A stretch of DNA of 64,000 nucleotides, from assembly GCA_963680875.1 (NCBI GenBank), contig OY804585.1, forward strand, positions 23,723,686-23,787,685. Direction: 5' to 3'. Shown in pieces: positions 43,715-57,800 of the stretch (the stretch's first letter is position 1; the number at the start of each line of letters is the position of its first letter). This DNA is from Bathymodiolus brooksi (taxonomy: Eukaryota > Mollusca > Bivalvia > Mytilida > Modiolidae). The notes beneath the pieces were generated by a model. That model made no database searches, was not told the DNA's origin, and saw only the letters and a program-made list of their open reading frames with translations. The translations under genes were made by a program, and so were the position numbers.

Positions 43715-45948
43715 AAGTTACTAAATCTACAGATCGGTCATGTAATGAACGTTTAAGAACACAAGAACATGTATTACAAGATCTAATTCAATCTTATCAT
43801 ACTGTAAAAGTTACTAAAACTACAGATCGGTCATGTAATGAACGTTTAAGAACATAAGAACATGTATTACAAGATCTAATTCAATCTTATCATACTGTAA
43901 AAGTTACTAAAACTACAGATCGGTCATGTAATGAACGTTTAAGAACATAAGAACATGTATTACAAGATCTAATTCAATCTTATCATACTGTAAAAGTTAC
44001 TAAAACTACAGATCGGTCATGTAATGAACGTTTAAGAACATAAGAACATGTATTACAAGATCTAATTCAATCTTATCATACTGTAAAAGTTACTAAAACT
44101 ACAGATCGGTCATGTAATGAACGTTTAAGAACATAAGAACATGTATTACAAGATCTAATTCAATCTTATCATACTGTAAAAGTTACTAAAACTACAGATC
44201 GGTCATGTAATGAACGTTTAAGAACATAAGAACATGTATTACAAGATTTAAATCAGTCTTATCATACTGTAAAAGTTACTAAGACTACAGATCGGTCATG
44301 TAATGAACGTTTAAGAACATAAGAACATGTATTACAAGATTTAAATCAGTCTTATCATACTGTAAAAGTTACTAAAACTACAGATCGGTCATGTAATGAA
44401 CGTTTAAGAACATAAGAACATGTATTACAAGATTTAAATCAGTCTTATCATACTGTAAAAGTTACTAAAACTACAGATCGGTCATGTAATGAACGTTTAA
44501 GAACATAAGAACATGTATTACAAGATTTAAATCAGTCTTATCATACTGTAAAAGTTACTAAGACTACAGATCGGTCATGTAATGAACGTTTAAGAACATA
44601 AGAACATGTATTACAAGATTTAAATCAGTCTTATCATACTGTAAAAGTTACTAAAACTACAGATCGGTCATGTAATGAACGTTTAAGAACATAAGAACAT
44701 GTATTACAAGATTTAAATCAGTCTTATCATACTGTAAAAGTTACTAAACCTACAGATCGGTCATATAATGAACGTTTAAGAACATAAGAACATGTATTAC
44801 AAGATCTAATTCAATCTTATCATACTGTAAAAGTTACTAAATCTACAGATCGGTCATGTAATGAACGTTTAAGAACATAAGAACATGTATTACAAGATCT
44901 AATTCAATCTTATCATACTGTAAAAGTTACTAAAACTACAGATCGGTCATGTAATGAACGTTTAAGAACATAAGAACATGTATTACAAGATCTAATTCAA
45001 TCTTATCATACTGTAAAAGTTACTAAAACTACAGATCGGTCATGTAATGAACGTTTAAGAACATAAGAACATGTATTACAAGATCTAATTCAATCTTATC
45101 ATACTGTAAAAGTTACTAAAACTACAGATCGGTCATGTAATGAACGTTTAAGAACATAAGAACATGTATTACAAGATCTAATTCAATCTTATCATACTGT
45201 AAAAGTTACTAAAACTACAGATCGGTCATGTAATGAACGTTTAAGAACATAAGAACATGTATTACAAGATTTAAATCAGTCTTATCATACTGTAAAAGTT
45301 ACTAAGACTACAGATCGGTCATGTAATGAACGTTTAAGAACATAAGAACATGTATTACAAGATTTAAATCAGTCTTATCATACTGTAAAAGTTACTAAAA
45401 CTACAGATCGGTCATGTAATGAACGTTTAAGAACATAAGAACATGTATTACAAGATTTAAATCAGTCTTATCATACTGTAAAAGTTACTAAGACTACAGA
45501 TCGGTCATGTAATGAACGTTTTAGAACATAAGAACATGTATTACAAGATTTAAACCAGTCTTATCATACTGTAAAAGTTACTAAAACTACAGATCGGTCA
45601 TGTAATGAACGTTTAAGAACATAAGCACATGTATTACAAGATTTAAATCAGTCTTATCATACTGTAAAAGTTACTAAAACTACAGATCGGTCATGTAATG
45701 AACGTTTAAGAACATAAGCACATGTATTACAAGATTTAAATCAGTCTTATCATACTGTAAAAGTTACTAAAACTACAGATCGGTCATGTAATGAACGTTT
45801 AAGAACATAAGAACATGTATTACAAGATTTAAATCAGTCTTATCATACTGTAAAAGTTACTAAAACTACAGATCGGTCATGTAATGAACGCTTAAGAACA
45901 TAAGAACATGTATTACAAGATCTAATTCAATCTTATCACACTGTACTA
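43715..45948 (+). repeat. 93-bp satellite, about 24 copies in A/B blocks
   Basis: The unit contains 'taagaacatgtattacaaga', 'catactgtaaaagttactaa', 'acagatcggtcatgtaatga' and 'acgtttaagaaca'. Type A has 'gatctaattcaatc'; type B has 'gatttaaatcagtc'. Order along the array is 5A-6B-5A-7B-1A, a ~1,023-bp higher-order period. Stops occur in every unit ('acataagaac'), so it is non-coding. Confidence 0.95.
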
Positions 45949-47715
45949 ATGGAATAACACGATAAGACGTTTCCTGGTGTTAATTATTGATATACATGAT
46001 TTGTAGGAATCTACTCTTGAGATTTTTTAGATAAATCCACAGTTCTAAATTTTACTTGTGGTGATCAACACTGCGATCATATATGTCTCACCTATTGATA
46101 TAGGTTTCTACATTTTTGGCCATCCCAATCTCATTGTAGTAACATACAGGCACTTCAATTCAAAGTGGCGGGATTATTCTAGTTTTGTGGGTTCCAAACG
46201 TTCCATTTGATTGAAATGGTCAGGTTTTGTGAGTAAAATTCCAACAAATGGGTGAACAGCATTTTTGTAAAGAACGGCGCGTCCTAATCTTGAACTTTAT
46301 ACATAATGTAATTATTCTTCGTGACACAGAAGTTGTCTTTAATAAAGATACTATATAATCTTGTAGCTATAATCTAATAATTAATTGCTGTTAGTGAATA
46401 CATTAGTTTTATGAATGGTAGTGCTTGGTATATTTATGAATATTAACATTAGGGTCTAGTATAACGTTGTTCTGATGTACCCTACTGTATTCCGAAAATA
46501 ATACACACAATGCATAGAAAATCGGTAGTGGGCAAATGCGCTCTCGTTGAGAGAGACGTAAGCGACCGAGGTCATGTGGCTACGATCTCCTTCAATTTCT
46601 TGCAGCTTTATTGATTCTTCACTTTTCCAGTTAATAAACGGATAATTTACCACCGGGAATTTGTATACACTAAATTAGGGGTAAATGTTTGTTGATACAT
46701 TTTATTTGTAGTAAGGTGTGTTAAGCCACAACTTAAAATTCATTGAAGTTTTAAATTGGATGGAATTTAAAATTGATCCAGATTACAGAAAGATAATAAT
46801 AAGACTTCAAATAGTCTTCCATTTGAATGAACTTCATAGAGATTTCTTTAATAAACTTACAATATACGTAAAAATAATCCAAAGCTATGAAATAATATAA
46901 TCAAGCTTTAATAAATTAACACCCGCTCATACATTACACTTAAGATATTACAAGGATAATTGATCAAAGTGTAAGAATAATTTTAATATTACCCAATCTT
47001 TCAATTTGACGTTTTCCAGAATACAAGAAAATCTAAAATACCCCCATATTTCTGTGTCAAGTTCTTACGGAATGTTAGACACGAGATCTTCTGTTTAATT
47101 TCTATCTCGATATGACTGGATAAATCGGGTTTTTTTGTGTTTGTTAATCATGTCGTTTTCTATTAGCAATAGTGTGCAAGATGCCTGCAAGTATGTATAT
47201 ATATATGCATCATCTATGCACTTATAACATATGGTTAATTGCTTATGCAAGACACGTATATAAAATGCTTGTAAAATGTAATACAGACAGCCTATTAGAA
47301 ATAATAAACAAATTAATAGACATGCATGTGTTGTGTTTAATACGGTTTCACCTATACCGCTACTATTGTGCCTCGTTTCAGTCATTTGTGTTATACATGT
47401 ACATTGGCACACTTCGGATGAACTATAAAAAGTTCCGTATGACTGAACGACTATGTGCAAATATACGGTTAATAGTATGCGTCATTTGTGGACTATAAAA
47501 AAAATCGCAAAACGACCGAACTACTATGTAAATGATTGTACAATCCGCTTTTTAAAATAATTAAAAATGTCTATTATGTACATAATATCGGTTGAAATAA
47601 AATTCCGTTTTAAATAATTGATCGTTTAATAATTACGTTACTTCCGTTTTTCATTGAAATGTTACAATATGATTGGTTATAAAGTGGTCACATGATTATA
47701 AAAGAGATGTTTCAC
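45949..47715. other. No gene seen
   Basis: AT-rich. 46120-46270 resembles the 41-kb unit ('acaggcacttcaattcaaag', 'tggcgg'). Opposing frames at 47095-47460 and 47172-47498 are mutual shadows without domains. Confidence 0.4.
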
Positions 47716-47879
47716 ATCCCAATGAAACTCAAATCCGAACTTGCACGTGCCTCCATGACGACGTCAGATGTAAACAATCAATGGCGTAGTAATTTCCAAC
47801 AGCAAATAATCTAACACAAATAAAATTCACAACGAAAAATTCAACTATATTAAATTTTGGTGTGATTTAAATATAATTA

Positions 47880-48037
47880 TAAGAATTGAATGCATTCTTT
47901 TGAAGTTTTATTGGGGTATGAAAGCGTTGATCGAACTACATTTTCAACTTTAAGCGCTCCCGCGCTTCATTGAAAATGTTCTTCGGTCAACGATTTCATA
48001 CCCCAATGAAACTTCAAAAGAATGCATTCAATTCTTA
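47880..48037. repeat. 158-bp palindrome (fold-back)
   Basis: The left arm 47880-47960 begins 'taagaattgaatgcattctt'; the right arm ends 'aagaatgcattcaattctta'. The centre is AAGCGC-TCCC-GCGCTT, a 6-bp stem with a 4-base loop. Arms of about 75 bp match with few mismatches. It could form a cruciform or a hairpin RNA. Confidence 0.85.
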
Positions 48038-48039
48038 AA

Positions 48040-49324
48040 TACAAAATATTTTTTTTCTGTATTGTGTTGATATTAACTATACATACTGAACATATATTAT
48101 TTGACTTACTGCAAATTATGATACCCGCATGTGACCTCATGCATTTAACATGCCAGACATAAATCACTCACCAGACCTTATTTTCCTCCATGTGTTCTCT
48201 TTTGTAATTAAATTTGTTGTTATTGTCTGTTTAATCTGGAGTTTCTAATGTGATGGACATAGCCATAGCACGGCAGTGTCCCAATTAGTGAGGAATTTTT
48301 GACATCTCATTATTATGAAAAAGTTACAATTTGCGTGCATTTGGGTCTACCCCCGGTTTTTGGTGTGGTCCCTATGTTTTTGTTTTGTTTGTCTCCACCC
48401 GATATCATGTGTACCCAATGTTGCCAGGGCCTCTGGATTTCCCATTCTTGATTACCACTTCAGTTTTCGCTAACGTTTATTTACAAGACAATAAATATAC
48501 GCACATATAATGGCAACAAGTTTTTACATTGAAATTATAATTTGGAAGGGGATGGCAAAGCGGAACAGAAGTAGAAACTTAATTAACTTTTTTAAGTTAT
48601 GTTACATGAACAACTATCTTGTGTAACAGCGTTTTATACTTGTACTATCGATCAAATTAGGAAATAAAATTTCATAATTGGTAGGACCACCTTTAAGAAG
48701 TCTTAACAGACATACAGATCTTAAGCCAGAAACGTGTAAATTTGTATCTTGAAACATGTGTTAAATCTACAAATAACATGAAAATGGTTTTTTTTTCTGA
48801 TAAATTATTGCGCTACTCATATCTTAAGCTGTAAATTCTTAAGACTTTCACGACTAAGTCTCCCGTTTCTCCTCTATCTGATACAATAAACAACCTTTGA
48901 TGTGTATATTTATGTAACCATTACATGTCATTAATTGCTATAGCGTAATCTTAACAAAGTAATCGAGCTCTCCTTAAACATCTGTAGTCAAAGAGGACCT
49001 TTGTAAATTGTTATAATTTGTGTCCAATCCAATTGTTATAATATATAGCATTAAAATATGTTTAATCTAAAGACATAACATGATTGTACATTACAAAGCA
49101 AAGAATTTAGCGCCATATAAGGCAAGTTTTCCCTTTAATTTCGCCCAAGTTAGGGGTATAAAAAAGAAAGGCAGAAAGCAAACGAGTCCGTGGAATTTCT
49201 TAATGACGAGTGAAACAGTTTAATGGTGACCAAAATTCAATTGTACAATTTCTTGTTTATTTGTAACAAATCAGTACATTGAATGAAATACAATGCAATC
49301 TGCCTAAAGCAAACCTCATAAGGA
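48040..49324. other. No gene seen
   Basis: AT-rich. 48350-48480 is the second copy of the short repeat described at 29755-29880. Confidence 0.4.
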
Positions 49325-49480
49325 CCAAGGAGAGTTAGAAGATAGCAAAGGATTAATCAGAAGCGAAGAAGGACAGACAATACAGTGGCCAAAAGAGCAA
49401 AAGGCCGAAATGACAAACAGTGATCTACCAAACACTACATACTACCAACATTTGTATTCGGAATAAAGAGGTGTTCGGTT
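49325..49480 (-). repeat. R2 copy
   Basis: 'gaagatagcaaaggattaat', 'gacagacaatacagtggcca', 'acaaacagtgatctaccaaa': reverse complement of the R2 core. Confidence 0.65.
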
Positions 49481-49577
49481 TATACAGGTCAAATTAACAA
49501 ATATTTCCTATATTCGGATTTTATTTCTAGTCTGGTTTATTCAGTTTGGTTTATAAATGTTTTACTGTATACAACAG

Positions 49578-49818
49578 GTCTAGATCACTGAGGCTCTAGA
49601 CAGAAGGTCACGCGACAAGGTGACAACAGTGCTAGATCACTGAGGCTCTCGACAAAAGGTGACAACAGTGCTAGATCACTGAGGTCCTAGACAGAAGGTC
49701 ACGCGACAAGGTGACAACAGTGCTAGATCACTGAGGCTCTAGACAGAAGGTCACGCGACCAGGTGACAACAGTGCTCGATCACTGAGGCTCTAGACAGAA
49801 GGTCACGCGACAAGGTGA
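49578..49818 (+). repeat. 52-bp tandem repeat, about 4.5 copies
   Basis: The unit is 'ctagatcactgaggctctag', 'acagaaggtcacgcgacaag', 'gtgacaacagtg'. The second copy lacks the 'ggtcacgcgacaa' portion. Confidence 0.9.
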
Positions 49819-50154
49819 TATTTTTTGTCGTCTCGTAATGTTGCCAATCTTTACACCGTCTTCTTGATGTTTGATACTGTGTGCACAGCATAAAAGTACC
49901 AATTTATAAAGTACAAACAATTTATTCCCGGGTTTATTATATCAAACGACCCAAGCCAACAAACTAATCATTACATCACAAAGGTAGAACTGTGCCATTT
50001 GGACGGTTGTCTTCAGCTACTGGAATCATCAATTATTTTAGGTAGAATGGCGAAGATAAAATGCAAATGTTAATTGAAAGGAAGAATTAATCAGCTGATT
50101 GATAAGATATACTAGTAATATTTAGTATAGATTTCCCTATCCATATAGCGGCGC

Positions 50155-50400
50155 CACAGTGGCCGCGATCGTATGATAATTGGATTTAATATTCCTATGC
50201 AATTAGTATTTATTACCAATACAGCGTATGAGTTCGATGACTACTCGTGGTGAACAACTTACGATGATCAAGCTTGTCAGTGACTTGCGGCATGTCTATG
50301 ATTTTCTCCTTGTACACTGGTTTCATCCACCAATAAAACTAGCCACCACGATATATCCGAAATATAGTGTAAAGTGGTGTTAAGCCCCCTCCATGCCTAT
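50155..50400 (+). mobile_element. SINE-A copy, full length, diverged
   Basis: 'gtggccgcgatcgtatgata' head, decayed box B ('gagttcgatgac'), 'gtcagtgacttgcggcatgt', 'tggtttcatccaccaataaa', 'aaagtggtgttaagccccc'. Confidence 0.75.
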
Positions 50401-50404
50401 GTCT

Positions 50405-52204
50405 ATGAAGGAAAATACATTAAGAGCCATACTAAATACCCGTATATATACACATGGAATGGTTTAGATAGAAAAAAAAATGATAAATTGAAGCACAATT
50501 CAGAGTATAATATTATTTGGATGAAAAAAAGGGAGTAAGAGCCATAAGACTAATATTACCTTGCCACTTTATATTGAAGTGCCTGTACCAAGCCAGGAAA
50601 GTGAGCAGTCGTGTATGTGTGTTAAATGGATCGAATATACTTCTATTTCTACGTTTGTTGCTATTTGATTTTGGAACTGTTCCGACAGTGTATTATTTAT
50701 TTTACTTTTTGTTTTGGTTTTCATTTTAATGGATGAAGTAATCATAATACTATTCTTCATTGCGGTTTAATAAAATATACTTATCCTTAATAATTAATAA
50801 TTTACAACCAAAAGGATAACATTATAGATTGTATAGATCTAATGAAGTATGGTGACTTAGTACTTATATTACTACTCGAGCGAACGGAAAACCTCTTATA
50901 TAGACCGATAGTGGTGTTAAGTGCATAAATATATCATTGGATAGAAATAAACCGATCTTTTATGAATTAAGATGTGTAATATCCATTAATACTGTGGACT
51001 AAATTATTTTATTATCTTATTCGATGACTCTCAAGCGAATCGAGCTGTACCAAGATCGACTTGAACTAGGTACTACTATTTCATTGATAATTGTTAGGAC
51101 AACCCATTCTATGATAACGATACAAATCAGAAGGCTATTCTCGCAGGACATAGTCTATTTGTACTAGCCTTGCTTCTAATATAAATTGTGTAGACCTCCC
51201 TAAATTATATATTAAACGCCAAAATGATAGGGGTTATAATTAACAATGTGAAGAGTAGATACAACACATTTCTGACAAAAATAGTCAAAGCACAACTGAT
51301 ATATTATATATATAAGAAAACAAATATTACCAGTATTGTCTTCAAGCATTTATCTTTATAAACAGTGACATGTACACCGCCATGAAAACCATTGATGAAA
51401 TCATTATTAATGTGCAATCTTGCTTATTTTTTTTTTATTTTTTTTTTTTTACACTTTTCAAAAAGGTAGTAATTATTAATAACGACCCATCTTGTTTGTT
51501 TCTTATTTTTTTATTTAATATATTTTATATTTTGCAAAAAGGTATGAATAAAATTGCCATGAATTGATAAGCAAAATGAGATTACGATAAACTTATTTAT
51601 TGTATATTTCATTACATCAACAGACATAGAGTCAAAATAATGTATATCATCTGTTGTAGAGAGATGCAATAAATAGATACCAGTTGTATATACGTTTGTA
51701 ACGAGAAGAGTTGTATATGTTTGTAGCGGGGGCTGTAACGAGGAGAGTTATTTCTATCATTCATATGTTATAGTGCTTCTTATCTTGGTTAATAAAGATA
51801 TCTGACTTTTTCTCTTGATGATTTCTACATTCTTGAAAGTTTGGTCATTATTAGAGACATCATATATCTGAGTAGACGTTTATATCACATATAGCTCGGT
51901 GGTTGGTCGTATCTGGAAGGTTTAAAGTCTATTTAAAAATAGCATCTTCATTCACATAAATATATTGAGAGTTAAGATTTATTAGAAATGTAACACATTA
52001 TAAATACTATAAATTATTCTCAGATATGTAATTAAATTTGGTATCAGTATGTATCAACAAGAATGGAATAATTTTCATTCTTTTCTGCCCAGGGTACGAT
52101 ACTTATTTATTGCGTAAAAAGCAAACGTAAGAAATTACAAAACTTTTGGTTATAGCTGATATACAAACAGCCATGGCTAAGATTAAGTCGAAAATGAATT
52201 TATT
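50405..52204. other. No gene seen
   Basis: AT-rich with T-runs at 51427-51450. A small inexact duplication ('agttgtatat(a/g)cgtttgta') lies near 51680-51750. No coding motif in the short frames. Confidence 0.45.
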
Positions 52205-52400
52205 ATGGATTCGGTAATCCTATCGTCCCAGGGTTCATGTTCTTCATAAAGTATATTCGATACAACATTATGTGATAAAGTTTGTCAATGACTTGCAGCA
52301 AGGTCGGTGGTTTTCTCCGGTTTCCTCCACCAGCAAAACTGACCGCCACGATATAGCTGAAATATTGTTGAAAGTGGTGCTAAATACCAAACACCCCCTG
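52205..52400 (+). mobile_element. SINE-A copy, head missing
   Basis: 'attcgatacaacattatgtg', 'aaggtcggtggttttctccg', 'gatatagctgaaatattgtt', 'gaaagtggtgctaaatacc'. Confidence 0.8.
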
Positions 52401-52684
52401 TTCTTAATGTCTTATTCATTACGTTAACAGTACAAATTAATAGAAATACAAAACTGTTGGTTAGACTTGAGATAACAGCAGCAATGGCTAAAAAGTATTG
52501 GAGAATGAAGTTTTACTACAATCTTGTACGTGATGTACGTGAGAATATGATTTTATATCAATTTGAGCTCACTTAGTGGCATTGTTTTTACCAATATTAG
52601 ATTTAAGAATTTACAGAAGCATACGAGTATCAAATCAACATTGATCTTCAACTCCATCTGTTATAAAAGAATGTTTTGTTTGAT

Positions 52685-52925
52685 TGATGGTTTCTAGCGC
52701 CACTGTCAACAACATTTCAGTTATATCGTGGTCGTCAGTTTTATTGGTGGAGGAACCGGAGTACCCGGAGAAAACCACCGACCTGCGCAAGTCACTTACA
52801 AACTTTATCACATAATGTTGTACGCTTCACCCTGATCGAGATTCGAACTCACAACATCAGTGGTTATAGGCTATGATTGCATAGGTAGTTATAAATCCAA
52901 CTATCATACGATCACCGGGCCACAA
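52685..52925 (-). mobile_element. SINE-A copy
   Basis: On the minus strand: head 'ggtgatcgtatgatagttgg', 'gagttcgaatctcgatcagg', body, and tail 'ctgaaatgttgttgacagtg'. Confidence 0.8.
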
Positions 52926-53074
52926 AAGAGTGATCAGCTCATGATTTACATATATATACAACACTGACAAGTCATAGTATTAGAATGTAACATTTGTCAC
53001 TTTCTAATTACAACAGTGATGCACATGGAAACACTAAATGATATATTGTACACCCACAACTCTATCGAATGAGG

Positions 53075-53345
53075 GGTTAGGGCTATGCATGTTTCACGCA
53101 ACTGTCAACATGACAACAATGTTTCAGTTATATAGAGGACGTCAGTTGTTATTGGTGGATGAAGCAAAGAGTACCCTGGAGAAAACTACTCAGACGACGA
53201 AAGTAACTGACAAATTTTGTTCAGATAATTTTGTGTCGAGTACATCTCGCCATATACGGGATGCTCAATCACAACTTTAGTGGGAATATAGACTGATTGC
53301 ATAGGTGGATGGAAATGCAACTGGTATAAGATCGCACCATGACGG
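53075..53345 (-). mobile_element. SINE-A copy, old
   Basis: Strongly diverged but in order: 'atcttataccagttgcattt' head and tail 'ataactgaaacattgttgtc'. The 80-codon plus frame at 53038-53280 is SINE sequence. Confidence 0.65.
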
Positions 53346-53394
53346 GCCCAAGTCAAATGTAGAAATCAGTACAGACCATAGATGCTTTGTATCT

Positions 53395-53670
53395 GACACC
53401 CGTCATTAATAAAACTTAGGTTCTCCTCCCTCAGGCATATGTGACTGTTGCCGATTTTGGCTATTCTGTTTAGGCCATTTGGTTTTGTTGCTCCCAAAAC
53501 ATTAAATCATTTGGCTTTCCAATCTTTCGATTTTGAGCCTACCAAAAAAAAAAATTATTATTGGCATTCCTACCGAAAAACTGAAGATATATTTGGAATT
53601 CTCTCTAATAAAATCGTAGATATCAAATTTAGTGCGCAGGACACGTTTCTGGAATAACCTCCATCAGGTC
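53395..53670. repeat. Two R1 parts in opposite orientation
   Basis: 53395-53545 is R1 in minus orientation ('ggttctcctccctcaggcat', 'ttggctttccaatctttcga'). 53611-53670 is the R1 start in plus orientation ('atcgtagatatcaaatttag', 'acacgtttctggaataacct'). They are separated by an A-run and ~50 bp. Confidence 0.65.
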
Positions 53671-54560
53671 TATTTGGTACCAAGCAGCCCTCGAGTCTCC
53701 ATATAAGCTCTTCTACATAGCGGTTTTTCACTACAAGAAAGCTATCTACATATCGTCATATTTATACACATACCCTTATGCTAAGTTTGAGGTCCCATCT
53801 ATCCACAATGTCTTTCTATATATATATTTATGTAACAAAAATACGTTTGTAAGTATTTACATATTATCATTGTGAAAAGAAACTTTTAGCAGTGATTGTC
53901 AACTATTCCACCAACATCAGCAAAGCGAACAATTACATCTAACCTCAATTCACTAAGCACAAAGAAAGACTACACATATGACATTGGAAATCACGGTTAT
54001 GTCTTGGAGAGGCGCATACATGTGGCAGGGTTAAATCGATCAACCGAATCCCTAACCCGTCTCGGTAATTGGATCTCCAACGGCAATGCAGATATAGATA
54101 AAAAATAGAAACTGCAGATTCAATTCCACTCAAAATGACCACACACTATCGCAAAAATGAATGACAACATAATTAGTCAGAAGTGATATGGATGTAAATG
54201 AACCTTTAAAAGGCTATCCGTCTTTACACCTAGACACAAATTAAAGTAATCTAATATCTTGAGCAGTACAATAATAGGGTCAGTGAATGCTTGATGTTAA
54301 CTGACTACTAGCTAGGAGGGTACATTTGGTTGTTTTCAATTATGAAATATTTTGACCAGATAGTGTATTGGTTTTCATAGCTTTCCAGATATGAATAAAC
54401 CTTTTATCATAATGTGTCATTTTTTGTTTTTTTAATTTATTTGTATCGAAAACTACAATCCTCAAACAATTAAGTCTGCTGCAGGCTTGTGGCTTGGACT
54501 ATTAATTAGTCGACTTTATGGGAGTTTGTAGTCTCAATTGGTATAGTAATTAGAAACCTT
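53671..54560. other. No gene seen
   Basis: The 70-codon frame at 53896-54108 is less AT-rich than its surroundings but has no recognised motif; I do not call it. Confidence 0.4.
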
Positions 54561-54589
54561 TTTGACCTATGTACTGCACCCCTGATTAA

Positions 54590-54814
54590 TGGCTATCGTG
54601 CTCGTCTCATTTTTTCTATCTGTTGCTCCTCAGCTAGCATGCAGCATTAAAAAGCAATACCAAAGACTGCTGGACCCTAATTTAAGATAATCACTATCAT
54701 AGTGTGCCCAATTTGAGCGACATGTCTGGATTTGATATATTAATAAAATCCGGGACAGCGTGTTGGACTAGCCCAAAGCAGCATATTCATTGTCATCATC
54801 TTATCAAAATGTAA
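54590..54814 (+). mobile_element. Degraded SINE-B body
   Basis: 'gctatcgtgctcgtctca', 'tgttgctcctcagctagca', 'ttgagcgacatgtctgga', 'acagcgtgttggactagccc' follow SINE-B order. It breaks off where the giant satellite begins, near 54815. Confidence 0.6.
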
Positions 54815-57800
54815 CACTAACGTACCCATACATGACCTCTTAGACTTAGCGTTGACATAACATTGACACTAACGTACTCGTACATGACCTTATACGTAAT
54901 GTTGACATAACATTGACACTAACGTACCCATACATGACCTTAGATGTAATGTTGACATAACATTGACACTAACGTACCCATACACAACCTTAGACGTAAT
55001 GTTGACATAACATTGACACTAACGTACCCATACATAACCTTAGACGTAATGTTGACATAACATTGACACTAACGTACCCATGCATGACCTTAGCTGTAAT
55101 GTTGACATAACATTGACACTAACGTACCCATACATAACCTTAGACGTAATGTTGACATAACATTGACACTATGTACCCATACATGACCTTAGACGTAATG
55201 TTGACATAACATTGACACTATGTACCCATACATGACCTTAGACGTAATGTTGACATAACATTGACACTAACGTACTCGTACATGACCTTAGACGTAATGT
55301 TGACATAACATTGACACTAACGTACCCATACATGACATTAGATGTAATGTTGACATAACATTGACACTAACATACCCATACATGACCTTAGACGTAATTT
55401 TGACATCACATTGACACTAACGTACCCATACATGACCTTAGACGTCATTTTGACATCACATTGACATTAACGTAGCCATACATGACCTTGGATGTAATGT
55501 TGATATATCATTGACACTATGTACCCATACATGACCTTAGACGTAACGTTGACATAACATTGACACTAACGTAGCCATACATGACCTTAGACGTAATGTT
55601 GACATAACATTGACACTATGTACCCATGCATGAACTTAGATGTAATGTTGACCTAGCATTGACATTAACGTAGCCATACATGACCTTAGACGTAATGTTG
55701 ACATCACATTGACATTAACGTAGCCATACATGACCTTAGATGTAATGTTGACATAACATTGACACTATGTACCCATACATAACCTTAGACGTAATGTTGA
55801 CATAACATTGACACTATGTACTCATACATAACCTTAGACGTAATGCTGACATAACATTGACACTATGTACCCATACATATCCTTAGACGTAACGTTGACA
55901 TAACATTGACACTAACGTACCCATACATGACCTTAGACGTAATGTTGACATAACATTGACACTATGTACCCATACATATCCTTAGACGTAACGTTGACAT
56001 AACATTGACACTAACGTACCCATACATGACCTTAGATGTAATGTTGACATAACATTGACACTATGTACCCATACATGACCTTAGACGTAACGTTGACATA
56101 ACATTGACACTAACGTACCCATACATGACCTTAGACGTAACGTTGACATAACATTGACACTATGTACCCATACATAACCTTAGACGTAATATTGACACTA
56201 TGTACCCATACATATCCTTAGACGTAGTGTTGACATAACATTGACACTATGTACCCATACATGACCTTAGACGTAATGTTGACATAACATTGACACTAAC
56301 GTAACTATACATGACCTTAGACGTAATGTTGACATAACATTGACACTATGTACCCATACATAACCTTAGACGTAATATTGACATAACATTACCACTAACG
56401 TACCCATACATGACCTTAGACGTAATGTTGACATAACATTGACACTATGTACCCATACATATCCTTAGACGTAACGTTGACATAACATTGACACTAACGT
56501 ACCCATACATGACCTTAGATGTAATGTTGACATAACATTGACACTATGTACCCGTACATGACCTTAGACGTAACGTTGACATAACATTGACACTAACGTA
56601 CCCATACATGACCTTAGACGTAACGTTGACATAACATTGACACTATGTACCCATACATAACCTTAGACGTAATATTGACATTACATTGACACTATGTACC
56701 CATACATATCCTTAGACGTAATGTTGACATAACATTGACACTATGTACCCATACATGACCTTAGACGTAACGTTGACATAACATTGACACTAACGTAGCC
56801 ATACATGACCTTAGACGTAATGTTGACATAACATTGACACTATGTACCCATGCATGACCTTAGATGTAATGTTGACCTAGCATTGACATTAACGTAGCCA
56901 TACATGACCTTAGACGTAATGTTGACATCACATTGACACTATGTACCCATACATAACCTTAGACGTAATGTTGACATAACATTGACACTATGTACTCATA
57001 CATAACCTTAGACGTAATGCTGACATAACATTGACACTATGTACCCATACATATCCTTAGACGTAACGTTGACATAACATTGACACTAACGTACCCATAC
57101 ATGACCTTAGATGTAATGTTGACATAACATTGACACTATGTACCCATACATGACCTTAGACGTAACGTTGATATAACATTGACACTAACGTACCCATACA
57201 TGACCTTAGACGTAACGTTGACATAACATTGACACTATGTACCCATACATAACCTTAGACGTAATATTGACATCACATTGACACTATGTACCCATACATA
57301 TCCTTAGACGTAATGTTGACATAACATTGACACTATTTACCCATACATGACCTTAGACGTAAGGTTGACATAACATTGACACTATGTACCCATACATGAT
57401 CTTAGACGTAATGTTGACATAACATTGACACTATGTACCCATACATATCTTTGGACGTAATGCTGACATAACATTGACACTAACGTACCCATACATGACC
57501 TTAGACGTAATGTTGACATAACATTGACACTAACGTAACTATACATGATCTTAGACGTAATGTTGACATAACATTGACACTATGTACCCATACATGACCT
57601 TAGACGTAACGTTGACATAACATTGACACTAACGTACCCATACATGACCTTAGACGTAACGTTGACATTACATTGACACTATGTACCCATACATAACCTT
57701 AGACGTAATATTGACATTACATTGACACTATGTACCCATACATATCCTTAGACGTAATGTTGACATGACATTGACATTATGTACCCATACATGACCTTAG

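Noticed and set aside
47095..47498. Overlapping 121- and 108-codon ORFs on opposite strands
   Set aside because: They shadow each other, lack domains and lie in low-complexity AT-rich DNA.
53896..54108. Possible 70-codon exon of a host gene
   Set aside because: It has no recognisable motif and no convincing splice sites. Slightly lower AT content alone is not enough.
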